In this document: piece after piece, positions 33,031 through 41,322 of the stretch
Position numbering within the stretch: the stretch's first letter is position 1
Layout: every line of letters begins with the position of its first letter
From: Gammaproteobacteria bacterium
GTDB lineage: Bacteria > Pseudomonadota > Gammaproteobacteria > Burkholderiales > Burkholderiaceae_C
Reading direction: 5' to 3'
DNA: 64,000 nt
Assembly: GCA_018815325.1 (NCBI GenBank)
Contig: JAHIYE010000023.1
Location: forward strand, 62,001 to 126,000
Program-made: the position numbers and the translations under genes
Notes under the pieces: model-generated
The model's input: only the letters and a program-made list of their open reading frames with translations
What the model was told of the DNA's origin: nothing
Databases searched by the model: none

Positions 33031-34895
33031 GCTGGAGACCGCCAGTTGAAACTGACGCGTGTACCTGCAGCGCGACCTGCGCCAATCATGACGCTGGCTC
33101 CGACCGCCTGAGCACGTTCATTCATGCCAAGAATGCCAAGGTGAGTGCCGCGTGATTTCTTGTCCGGCTTGAAACCCACCCCATCGTCTGAAACATCGAG
33201 TTTCAGCGCCAACGCACTGCCGCTCAGCTTGACCGTCACGGCACTTGCGCCAGAGTGCCGCAAGGCATTTTCGACAGCCTCACGCATCACCATAAAGGCG
33301 GCATATTCCAGATCAGCGGGCCAGCGCATCAGGCTCATCTCGGACTTCATTTCGACGGACAGGCCCACCTGTGGATGAATCAGCGCTCGATGGCGCAGTT
33401 CATTATCGAGCGCAGCAGCCAGCCCCTGCTCTTCCAGCAGGGGCGGGCGCAGTTCCATCAACACCTGCCGAATCTGACGATTGGCCTGGTGGATGAGTTC
33501 GCTCATCTGCTGCTCAAACCGCTCCCTGCCCGGGGCATTGTTGTTCGCCTTCATGGCCATCAAGGTTTCATGCACGACACGGATGGCCGCTACGGTCTGC
33601 CCCAATTGGTCATGCAGGGCCTGCGCCAGCCGCCTGACAAGCGTCTTTTCCTGCGTCATGAGTTTCTGCGTGAGTTCGGAGAGCTGTTTGCGTGATTGCC
33701 GGGAGTCCCGCTCTGCCCGGACACGCCCGGTCACATCACGCAAACTGGCAATCATCACGCGCTGTTGATTGACCTGCACATGGGAGATGGCACCTTCGAG
33801 GTCAATTTCTTCGCCATCGGCACGCAAGCCCTTGACCAAACCCGACCCCATCGGCCGGTTAGCTTCACCCGAACCCGAAAATCGCCTGATATGTCCAATG
33901 TGTGCCTTTCGATAGCGCTTCGGCAACAGGACATCGATCGACTGCCCCAGCATGTCAGCACGGCTGCGGCCAAAAATCCGCTCAGCCCCCGGATTGAACA
34001 TGATGATGTGCTCTTCTTCATCGATGCTGAGAATGGCATCCGTTGCCGAATGGAGCACGGCGGACAAGGTCTGACGCTCCTCCTCCAGACTTTTTTCGGC
34101 AAGGCGCCTGGCGCTGACGTCACGAAAATATACGGCCAGACCTTGCGAGGAAGGATAGGCATCCACCGCCAGCCAGACCTCAAACGGCGAATAGAAAGCC
34201 TCGAAACGAGCTGTCGAATTCTGCGCCACAGCACGCATGTATTCGATCTGAAAAATGCTGCCTACAGCTTCGGGGAACTTATCCCATACATTTCGCCCCA
34301 GCAACTCTTCGCGAGTGCAGTGCAGCAACTCCTCGGCATGCGCGTTGACATAGGTAAAGCACCAGTCGCGATCTAGGGTGAAGAACGCGTCGGCAATGCT
34401 CTCCAGTGTTGTAGTCAGGCGTTGGGCCTGCTCGCGCTGTTGCTGCTCCATCTGGCGCTGCTCGGTCATGTCCCTGATCAACATGAGGTTTGCTTGCTTA
34501 CCTTCGTGTTCAATTTCCTGAACCACCGTCTCCACCTCCAGCGTATCCCCGTTGCTACGCTGGTGACGCCAGAATCTCGCCACCAGCTTGTCGTTAACGG
34601 GCGAGCATAGGTAATCACGCCATGGCTGCACATCATCTTGCGCATGGTGAATGTCAAGCAGGGTCAAGCCAACAAACTCACGCTGACTGTAACCATACTG
34701 TTTGGAGGCCGCTTCGTTGATCGCCAGCAACTGCAGGGTCTCACAGTCGTACACCCACATCGCCAGCGGGTTCTTTTCAAAGAGCAACTGATAACTGAAC
34801 TGCAGTTTTCGGCTGGGGTCTTCAGCTTCGGACGTCATGAGTGAAATGTTCGATTCGGCTGAGGTGGTTGCAATCAATTCGGATGCGTTCCGCAT
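33027..34895 (-). CDS. PAS-domain sensor histidine kinase (NarX/HisKA_3 type)
   Basis: About 622 residues, with three consecutive PAS domains and no obvious membrane segment, so a cytosolic sensor. The HisKA_3 dimer region carries the phospho-His in 'ALHDQLGQTVAAIRVV'; the ATPase domain has 'REAVENALRHSGAS' and 'DDGVGFKPD'. PAS domains may bind haem, flavin or another redox ligand; none is provable here. Start is uncertain: ATG 34895 has AAGG upstream, ATG 34838 lies just before the first PAS domain, and a TTG at 34940 overlaps the LysR stop. It is co-transcribed with the response regulator. Confidence 0.88.
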   Translation of the reverse strand: MRNASELIATTSAESNISLMTSEAEDPSRKLQFSYQLLFEKNPLAMWVYDCETLQLLAINEAASKQYGYSQREFVGLTLLDIHHAQDDVQPWRDYLCSPVNDKLVARFWRHQRSNGDTLEVETVVQEIEHEGKQANLMLIRDMTEQRQMEQQQREQAQRLTTTLESIADAFFTLDRDWCFTYVNAHAEELLHCTREELLGRNVWDKFPEAVGSIFQIEYMRAVAQNSTARFEAFYSPFEVWLAVDAYPSSQGLAVYFRDVSARRLAEKSLEEERQTLSAVLHSATDAILSIDEEEHIIMFNPGAERIFGRSRADMLGQSIDVLLPKRYRKAHIGHIRRFSGSGEANRPMGSGLVKGLRADGEEIDLEGAISHVQVNQQRVMIASLRDVTGRVRAERDSRQSRKQLSELTQKLMTQEKTLVRRLAQALHDQLGQTVAAIRVVHETLMAMKANNNAPGRERFEQQMSELIHQANRQIRQVLMELRPPLLEEQGLAAALDNELRHRALIHPQVGLSVEMKSEMSLMRWPADLEYAAFMVMREAVENALRHSGASAVTVKLSGSALALKLDVSDDGVGFKPDKKSRGTHLGILGMNERAQAVGASVMIGAGRAAGTRVSFNWRSPA

Positions 34896-34936
34896 GCACC
34901 TTGCCGCTATCTGGCGGCGCTCACGGCCCCTGGAAC

Positions 34937-35860
34937 TCAATGTACCTTAATCTGCTGGCTGTCCAGTGTGCTCCCATGACGGTTACAAATCTCATTGAGC
35001 AAGTCCCGGGCATATCCCGGCAGTCGCTCCAGGTCGCGCACCAGCAGGTGGCGCTCTCGCACGGCCCAGTCATCCGCCAGGTCCACCAGTGCAATTGCCA
35101 TCGTGGCACTGTGCCGGCGCGCTGCCGATTCGGGCAGGATACCCACGCCCACACCCACCTCGATCATCCGGCACATGGCATCAAAGCCCCGTAGCTGTAT
35201 GCGTGGTTTGAGCCGCTTGCCCAGGTCGTCCTCGACCTTGGCGAGGAATTGCTGCAGCGTGCTGCCCTCATGCATGCCGATGAAGTCTTCGTCCAGAATC
35301 TGCGCAAACGAAACGCGCTTGCGTCTGGCCAGCGCATGCTTCGCCGGTGTGACCAGGATCAACCGGTCCGTGCTGAAATGCAGCGATTGCAAGCCCGACG
35401 ACTCGACCGGCCCCGCCACAATGCCAATATCGGTACGGCCCTGCGCCACTGCACGGGCAATGTCCTGGTTGGCGCGCTCTTGGAGGTCGATGCTCACATC
35501 CGGGTGCGCATGCAGAAAGTCGGCCAGGATCTGGGGCAGAAAGTCCGTCACAGCGGTGGTGTTGGCATAAATACGCACATGCCCCTTGAGACCCCCTCCG
35601 TATTCATTGAGTTCCGCGCGCAGGCTGGCCGCCTGCTGCAACAACTGACGCGCGTGGTGGGTAAAGGCCTCTCCCGCTGGCGTGGGACTCACACCCCGGG
35701 CTTGTCGCACCAGCAGCGGCATGCCTGCCTGCATCTCGATGGCCTTGATGCGCGTGCTGGCCGCCGCCAGCGAGAGATGCTGGCGTGTGGCTGCACGCGT
35801 GATGTTGGCCTCCTCCACGACGCAGAGGAACAGCCGCAGGTCTGTCAGGCTCAGATTCAT
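34937..35860 (-). CDS. LysR-family transcriptional regulator
   Basis: A 307-residue LTTR. HTH 'LTDLRLFLCVVEEANITRAA' and 'HLSLAAASTRIKAIEMQAG' lie at the N-terminus, with the effector domain in the rest. It is divergent from the acyl-CoA dehydrogenase/CoA-transferase operon over a 102-base gap, its likely target. It is also directly upstream of the sensor kinase gene on the same strand, but function links it to the catabolic genes. Confidence 0.9.
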   Translation of the reverse strand: MNLSLTDLRLFLCVVEEANITRAATRQHLSLAAASTRIKAIEMQAGMPLLVRQARGVSPTPAGEAFTHHARQLLQQAASLRAELNEYGGGLKGHVRIYANTTAVTDFLPQILADFLHAHPDVSIDLQERANQDIARAVAQGRTDIGIVAGPVESSGLQSLHFSTDRLILVTPAKHALARRKRVSFAQILDEDFIGMHEGSTLQQFLAKVEDDLGKRLKPRIQLRGFDAMCRMIEVGVGVGILPESAARRHSATMAIALVDLADDWAVRERHLLVRDLERLPGYARDLLNEICNRHGSTLDSQQIKVH

Positions 35861-35913
35861 GCCCCATCCTAACCAAAAAAATGGGGAGACTTCCAGAAAA
35901 CAGAAGGCTTGCT

Positions 35914-35928
35914 ATCAAAATACGCGAT
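35914..35928. promoter_or_regulatory. Candidate LysR box (ATC-N9-GAT)
   Basis: ATCAAAATACGCGAT fits the T-N11-A pattern of LysR sites and lies in the divergent gap between the lysR gene and the acyl-CoA dehydrogenase gene, 35 bases before the latter's ATG. The motif is short and common, so confidence is low. Confidence 0.3.
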
Positions 35929-35962
35929 TGCCAAGCCCTGCCTGGGCCCGGATGATACGAGG

Positions 35963-37132
35963 ATGAAAACACAACTCCCCGCCCCCGACCAGTATCAGGA
36001 CATACGCGATGCCCTGCGCGATCTTTGCGCCCAATTTGACTCCAGTTACTGGCAAGGTGTCGATGAAGCACGCGGTTATCCCGAAAAATTCGTCGACACA
36101 CTGACTGAAGCGGGCTGGCTGGCGGCCCTGATCCCGGCCGAATACGGCGGTTCAGGCTTGGGTTTGGCCGAAGCCTCGGTCATCATGGAAGAGATCAACC
36201 TGGCTGGTGGCAATGCAGGCTCCTGCCATGGCCAGATGTACAACATGGGCACCTTGCTGCGCCACGGCTCGGCGGCCCAAAAGCAGCAATACCTGCCCAA
36301 GATCGCCACGGGTGAGTTGCGCCTGCAGACCATGGCAGTCACCGAGCCCACCACGGGTACCGATACCACCCAGCTCAAGACCACTGCCGTGAAGAAGGGC
36401 GACCGCTATGTGGTCAACGGGCAGAAGGTCTGGATCTCGCGCATTCAGCATTCAGACCTCATGATCCTGCTGGCCCGCACTACGCCGCTCGCTGAGGTGA
36501 AGAAGAAGTCCGAGGGCATGTCGATCTTCATCGTCAATCTGCACCAGGCCATCGGCAATGGCATGACCGTGCGGCAAATCCCGAACATGGTGAACCACGA
36601 GACCAATGAGGTGTTTTTCGACAATCTGGAAATCCCGGCAGAAAACCTCATCGGCGAAGAAGGCAAGGGCTTCAAGTACATCCTCGATGGCCTCAACGCC
36701 GAGCGCACACTGATCGCCGCAGAATGCATTGGTGACGCTTGGTGGTTCATCGACAAGGCACGCCGTTATGCGAGCGACCGCGTGGTATTCAACCGCCCCA
36801 TCGGACAAAACCAGGGGGTGCAGTTCCCGATTGCCGAGAACTACATCGAGACCGAGGCCGCCAACCTCATGCGCTTCGAGGCCTGCCGTCTGTTCGACGC
36901 CGGTCAACCCTGTGGCGCGCAGGCCAACATGGCCAAGTACCTCGCGGCCAAGGCCAGTTGGGAAGCTGCCAATGTCTGCCTGCAGACCCATGGCGGCTTC
37001 GGCTTTGCCTGCGAATATGACGTCGAGCGCAAGTTCCGCGAGACCCGGCTCTACCAGGTCGCCCCCATTTCCACCAACCTGATCTACTCGTATGTGGCCG
37101 AGCACCTGCTGGGCCTGCCGCGCTCCTTCTGA
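35963..37132 (+). CDS. Acyl-CoA dehydrogenase
   Basis: A 389-residue flavoenzyme of normal length starting at ATG 35963. 'TMAVTEPTTGTDTTQLKTTA' is the N-terminal signature (about residue 120), and 'GFGFACEYDVERKFRETRLY' the C-terminal one. The usual catalytic Glu position just before 'R..RLYQVAPI' should be checked by alignment. It oxidises an acyl-CoA at the alpha-beta bond. It is followed by CoA-transferase, MmgE/PrpD and CoA-lyase genes, suggesting a branched or dicarboxylic acyl-CoA such as methylsuccinyl-CoA, but this is inference. Confidence 0.88.
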   Translation: MKTQLPAPDQYQDIRDALRDLCAQFDSSYWQGVDEARGYPEKFVDTLTEAGWLAALIPAEYGGSGLGLAEASVIMEEINLAGGNAGSCHGQMYNMGTLLRHGSAAQKQQYLPKIATGELRLQTMAVTEPTTGTDTTQLKTTAVKKGDRYVVNGQKVWISRIQHSDLMILLARTTPLAEVKKKSEGMSIFIVNLHQAIGNGMTVRQIPNMVNHETNEVFFDNLEIPAENLIGEEGKGFKYILDGLNAERTLIAAECIGDAWWFIDKARRYASDRVVFNRPIGQNQGVQFPIAENYIETEAANLMRFEACRLFDAGQPCGAQANMAKYLAAKASWEAANVCLQTHGGFGFACEYDVERKFRETRLYQVAPISTNLIYSYVAEHLLGLPRSF

Positions 37133-37160
37133 CTCTGAGATACCAACAGGCAAATCTCCC

Positions 37161-38342
37161 ATGACAAGACCTCTGGACGGCATCACCGTCATCTCGCTCG
37201 AACACGCCATTGCCGCACCTTTCTGCACGCGCCAGCTTGCCGACCTCGGTGCCCGTGTAATCAAGGTTGAGCGCCCCGGGGCGGGCGACTTCGCACGTGG
37301 CTACGACCAGCGCGTCAAGGGCCTCGCCTCGCACTTCGTGTGGGTCAACCGTTCCAAGGAAAGTCTCACACTCGACCTTAAGCAGGACTCCGCACTCTCT
37401 GCTCTAAAGCAGTTGCTGGCTACGGCCGACGTGCTCGTGCAAAACCTCGCACCGGGTGCTGCTGCACGCATGGGCCTGTCAGCCGGAGAACTTCACAAGA
37501 GCAACCCCGGCCTGATCGTGTGCGACATCTCTGGCTACGGAGATGACGGCCCTTACCGCGACAAGAAAGCCTACGACCTGCTGATCCAGAGCGAGGCTGG
37601 TTTCCTCTCCGTCACAGGCTCACCCGACGAGCCCGCCAAAGCCGGCAACTCGATTGCCGACATTGCCGCCGGCATGTATGCCTACAGCAGCGTGCTGGCC
37701 GCACTGATGCAACGCCAGAAAACAGGCACGGGCAGCCACATCGACGTCTCCATGCTTGAAGCGTTGGGCGAGTGGATGGGCTATCCCATGTACTACGCCT
37801 ATGACAGCGCGTCGCCGCCCCCCCGCAGCGGCGCGGCACATGCCACGATCTACCCTTATGGCCCGTTCCAGGCTGGCGACGGTCATACCGTGATGCTTGG
37901 CCTGCAAAACGAGCGCGAATGGGTGGCCTTCTGCAAAGTGGTGCTGGAGCAGCCCGAACTGGCGATCCAACCCGAATACGCCAGCAATTTCAAGCGAAAT
38001 GAAAATCGGCAGCAGCTTGCCGCCATCATTCTTGAGACCTTCAAGCCACTCACTGCGGCACAGGTGCTGGCGCGGCTGGACACCGCGCAGATTGCCAACG
38101 CCCAGGTCAACACCATGCAGGATCTCTGGGCTCACCCGCAACTGCAGGCACGCCAGCGCTGGGCTACGGTTGCCTCACCCGCAGGCGAGCTGCCAGCCCT
38201 GTTGCCGCCAGGGCGCAACGACAGCTTCGACTACCGCATGGATGCGATTCCAGCCGTAGGTGAACACACCCAGGCCATCCTGACCGAACTTGGTCTTGAC
38301 GCCAGCGCCATTGCCTCCATGCGCGACACCGGCGCGATCTAA
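37161..38342 (+). CDS. Class III (CaiB/BaiF) CoA-transferase
   Basis: A 393-residue family III CoA-transferase. 'PLDGITVISLEHAIAAPFCT' and 'DLGARVIKVERPGAGDFARG' form the N-terminal CoA-binding part, 'LTLDLK' follows, and the catalytic Asp lies in 'NSIADIAAGMYAY' near residue 176. 'GSHIDVSMLEAL' is the usual C-terminal landmark. It likely moves CoA from succinyl-CoA or another donor onto a dicarboxylic acid. It is linked to the ACAD gene (28-base gap) and to the MmgE/PrpD gene (23-base gap). Confidence 0.9.
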   Translation: MTRPLDGITVISLEHAIAAPFCTRQLADLGARVIKVERPGAGDFARGYDQRVKGLASHFVWVNRSKESLTLDLKQDSALSALKQLLATADVLVQNLAPGAAARMGLSAGELHKSNPGLIVCDISGYGDDGPYRDKKAYDLLIQSEAGFLSVTGSPDEPAKAGNSIADIAAGMYAYSSVLAALMQRQKTGTGSHIDVSMLEALGEWMGYPMYYAYDSASPPPRSGAAHATIYPYGPFQAGDGHTVMLGLQNEREWVAFCKVVLEQPELAIQPEYASNFKRNENRQQLAAIILETFKPLTAAQVLARLDTAQIANAQVNTMQDLWAHPQLQARQRWATVASPAGELPALLPPGRNDSFDYRMDAIPAVGEHTQAILTELGLDASAIASMRDTGAI

Positions 38343-38365
38343 CCCCATTTCAGGAACCACAATCC

Positions 38366-39721
38366 ATGTCTGCACACCCCTCCCTGGACTTGGCAACCTT
38401 CGCTGCCAACTTGCGTTTTGAATCCCTTCCCGAGCCCGTGGTACGCCGCACCGAAGACCTGCTGGTCGACTGGTTTGGCTCCGCCGTCGCCGGCAAGGGG
38501 GCACCCGCTGTGGAAACCATCAGCCGCTTCGCTGCCAGCATGGGGCCACAGGATGGCCCGGCGGAAGTGATTACCTCCCGTGCCTGCACCAGCCCCTACT
38601 TTGCCGCCATGGTCAATGCCGCTGCTTCGCACATGGTGGAGCAGGACGATGTGCACAACAGTTCGGTGTTTCACCCGGCCACGGTGGTCTTTCCCGCGGC
38701 TGTGGCCGTGGCACAAGCCCTGGGAGCCAGCGGAAGGCAGTTGCTGACAGCCTCGGTTGCAGGCTATGAGGTGGGCATTCGCGTCGGTGAATTCCTGGGC
38801 CGCTCGCACTACAAGGTATTCCACACTACGGGCACGGCCGGCACGCTGGCCGCCGCCGCTGCGGTGGGCCATCTGCTGGGCCTGAGCGCGGCGCAAATGC
38901 TGCATGCCTTTGGTTCGGCCGGCACGCAGTCAGCTGGCCTGTGGGAATTTTTGCGCGATGCGGCCGACTCCAAGCAGCTGCACACGGCACATGCCGCTTC
39001 TGCCGGCCTGATGTCAGCCTACCTTGCACAGCAAGGCTTTACTGGCGCCCAACATATCCTCGAGGGCCCACAAGGCATGGCCGCCGGCATGTCGAACGAT
39101 GCCGACCCAACCAAACTGACCGACGGTCTGGGTACGCGCTGGGCCACGGCTGAAACCTCGTTCAAGTACCACGCATCCTGCCGCCACACCCATCCCGCGG
39201 CAGATGCACTGCTCAAGGTCATCCAGGAGAACATGTTACAGCCGGGCGATATTGCCCAGGTGATCACCCATGTGCATCAGGGTGCCATCGACGTGCTGGG
39301 CCCGGTCACGAACCCGGCCACGGTGCATCAGTCCAAGTTCTCCATGGGCACGGTGCTCGCGCTCGCTGCACGCTTCGGTTTTGCCGGCCTGGGTGAATTC
39401 AACAGCAGTTTCTCAGATGAGACCACGCAGGCCTTCCGCAAACTGGTGGTGATGAAGCTGGACCCCGAGGTGGATGCTGCCTACCCGCAGCGCTGGATCG
39501 GCAAGGTGACCGTGCACACACACGATGGTCGCGTACTCAAGGCCCGCGTGGACGAGCCCAAGGGTGACCCCGGCAACACGCTGAGCCGCGCCGAAATTTC
39601 CGACAAAGCCTTGCGCCTGGCGAGTTACAGCAAGGGCGCCACGCCCGGGGAAATGCAGACTGCGATTGATGGACTGTGGCAAATTGCCAAGACTGACAAG
39701 GTCGGCTGGCTGCTAGCTTGA
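38366..39721 (+). CDS. MmgE/PrpD-family protein
   Basis: A 451-residue protein of the MmgE/PrpD family, which includes 2-methylcitrate dehydratase and cis-aconitate decarboxylase. Visible landmarks are 'DWFGSAVAGKGAPAVE' near residue 29, 'HMVEQDDVHNSSVFHPATVV' near residue 90, and 'KYHASCRHTHPAADALL' near residue 268. In this operon it may dehydrate or decarboxylate a tricarboxylic or branched acid before CoA activation. Reaction cannot be assigned from motifs alone. Confidence 0.87.
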   Translation: MSAHPSLDLATFAANLRFESLPEPVVRRTEDLLVDWFGSAVAGKGAPAVETISRFAASMGPQDGPAEVITSRACTSPYFAAMVNAAASHMVEQDDVHNSSVFHPATVVFPAAVAVAQALGASGRQLLTASVAGYEVGIRVGEFLGRSHYKVFHTTGTAGTLAAAAAVGHLLGLSAAQMLHAFGSAGTQSAGLWEFLRDAADSKQLHTAHAASAGLMSAYLAQQGFTGAQHILEGPQGMAAGMSNDADPTKLTDGLGTRWATAETSFKYHASCRHTHPAADALLKVIQENMLQPGDIAQVITHVHQGAIDVLGPVTNPATVHQSKFSMGTVLALAARFGFAGLGEFNSSFSDETTQAFRKLVVMKLDPEVDAAYPQRWIGKVTVHTHDGRVLKARVDEPKGDPGNTLSRAEISDKALRLASYSKGATPGEMQTAIDGLWQIAKTDKVGWLLA

Positions 39722-39725
39722 AGCC

Positions 39726-40568
39726 ATGCAGGATCTGACCAACCAGATAGCGCTGGCACGCAGCTTTCTGTTCGTACCGGGTAACCGGCCCGAGCGCTTT
39801 GGCAAGGCACTGGCCAGTGGGGCCGACATGGTGATCGTGGACCTGGAAGACGCCGTTTCGCCCGATGACAAGCCGGCGGCACGCGGGGCACTGCAACAAA
39901 CCTGGGCTGGTTTCAGCGAGCCAGAGCGAGGCCGGCTGCTCGTGCGCATCAATGCCACCGACACGCCCTGGCATGCGGAAGACCTGAACTTGCTGCACGA
40001 GTTATCTCACGCTTCAGTCGTTTTGCCCAAGGCTGAATCTGCTGCACAGCTGCATACGCTGGGCCATATCCTGGGGCCAGATGGTGTGCTGATGCCGCTG
40101 ATTGAGTCGGCACGCGGCATTGCGAATGTGAACGAGATCGCTGCTGCACCACAGGTGGCGCGGCTGGCCCTGGGGCATATCGATTTGCAGGCTGATCTCG
40201 GCATGCAATGCGATGCCACCGAAACCGAACTGCTGCCCGCGCGCTTCTCACTGGTGCTGGCCTCCCGTTTGGCCCAGATTGCGCCACCGGTAGATGGCGT
40301 GACAGTGCGCACGGACGATGCCGCGCAAATGCATGCCGATACCTTGCGCAGCAAACGCATGGGCTTTGCTGCGCGCCTGTGCATTCACCCCAACCAGGTG
40401 GGTCAAGCCCATGCTGGCTTTGCCCCCAGCGCCGATGAACTGACGTGGGCACAGCGCGTGGTCGCCGCAGACCAGGCGTCAAACGGTGGCGCCGTCAAGC
40501 TTGATGGCCGCATGATCGACCGCCCCGTGGTGCTGCTCGCGCAGCGCACCCTTGCCGCCGCACGCTGA
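39726..40568 (+). CDS. HpcH/HpaI-family CoA-ester lyase
   Basis: A 280-residue CitE-like TIM barrel. 'RSFLFVPGNRPERFGKALAS' at the start, 'DLEDAVSPDDK' with a Mg-binding acid, 'LVRINA', 'LPKAES', 'LIESARGI', and 'GFAARLCIHPNQV' at the end match citrate/citramalyl/malyl-CoA lyase-type enzymes. It begins four bases after the MmgE/PrpD stop. It probably cleaves a 3-hydroxydicarboxyl-CoA (for example citramalyl-CoA) as the last step of this pathway. Confidence 0.87.
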   Translation: MQDLTNQIALARSFLFVPGNRPERFGKALASGADMVIVDLEDAVSPDDKPAARGALQQTWAGFSEPERGRLLVRINATDTPWHAEDLNLLHELSHASVVLPKAESAAQLHTLGHILGPDGVLMPLIESARGIANVNEIAAAPQVARLALGHIDLQADLGMQCDATETELLPARFSLVLASRLAQIAPPVDGVTVRTDDAAQMHADTLRSKRMGFAARLCIHPNQVGQAHAGFAPSADELTWAQRVVAADQASNGGAVKLDGRMIDRPVVLLAQRTLAAAR

Positions 40569-40698
40569 GATGAACACCCCGATTCGTTTCTGATGGCTCC
40601 GCGCAGCTGCCTGCCCGCGCTGGGCCTGTGCTAGCCCGGGCGAAGACAAAGGCCGCAGCAACGTGAGCCAATCACGGATCCTGGCAAGCAAACTGTCG

Positions 40699-41322
40699 CT
40701 ACGATCCCAGCCGCTCGTAATGGATGGCACCAAACTGCGCTTGCAATTGCAATTGCAATTGCAATTGCAATTGCAATTGCGCTTCAATGCCACCAACATC
40801 TGCAGCCATTAACCAGTTCCCCTCTATCCCGAGGTGCTGCCCTTCAGTCATCCAGGGTAAAGGGCGTGCTTCCGGAATACGTTCGGCGGAAAAATGCAAC
40901 GAGATACCATGTGCGTCAAGCCATTTTGATCTCTCAGCCAGTGCATCATTCGACTGCTGCATTGCAGTCCAGAATGTCAGATGATTTCCCTCATCAGTTT
41001 CAGAAAAATCACGCAACCAACATAACCAGCGGGAAACATTGCGCAATGCCGGCCGCATTCGACGACTGGTTGGCGTCGGCTCTTGAAGCAGGCGTTGGTA
41101 GGGCTCACTGTCCATGACGTCCGGGTTGGACAGTCCATATAAAGTCAGATACCGCGGTGAACCTGCAAGCAATCTTTGCCGATAGCGGCGACCCCACATA
41201 ATTCCCGGAACGGTACAACGTTCGGGAACATGTTCATGCGCGTGCCACCAGTTGTATTCGGTTTCGAGTTCTGGATCAATGTCGTTCCATAACACCAGCA
41301 GTGCGGTAACGGACTCAGGCAT
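40699..41322 (-). CDS. DABB/EthD-like protein with (QL)n tail
   Basis: A 207-residue protein starting at ATG 41322, overlapping the preceding dehydrogenase stop by eight bases. The N-terminal half has W-W-H-x-H-E-H-x-P, V-x-G...R, a Y-x-x-x-Y segment and S-E...R-P...N-x-x-R, shared with the protein at 5796-6410. Near the C-terminus a TTGCAA microsatellite encodes alternating Gln-Leu, which can change length by two residues per unit without frameshift. Function is unknown; both relatives sit with Bug receptor genes. Confidence 0.6.
   Translation of the reverse strand: MPESVTALLVLWNDIDPELETEYNWWHAHEHVPERCTVPGIMWGRRYRQRLLAGSPRYLTLYGLSNPDVMDSEPYQRLLQEPTPTSRRMRPALRNVSRWLCWLRDFSETDEGNHLTFWTAMQQSNDALAERSKWLDAHGISLHFSAERIPEARPLPWMTEGQHLGIEGNWLMAADVGGIEAQLQLQLQLQLQLQAQFGAIHYERLGS
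40741..40780. repeat. (TTGCAA)n microsatellite
   Basis: Six and two-thirds perfect copies of the hexamer TTGCAA run from 40741 to 40780. They lie in the coding region of the DABB-like gene and encode a Gln-Leu run. A hexamer keeps the frame, so slippage would vary tail length rather than switch the gene off. Confidence 0.95.

Noticed and set aside
18901-34895. tRNA-Ala as attachment site of a genomic island
   Set aside because: No integrase gene and no repeat of the tRNA 3' end were seen at the far side; adjacency alone is not evidence of integration.
40741-40780. CRISPR-like repeat
   Set aside because: Units are six bases with no spacers, and no cas gene is present; it is a coding microsatellite.
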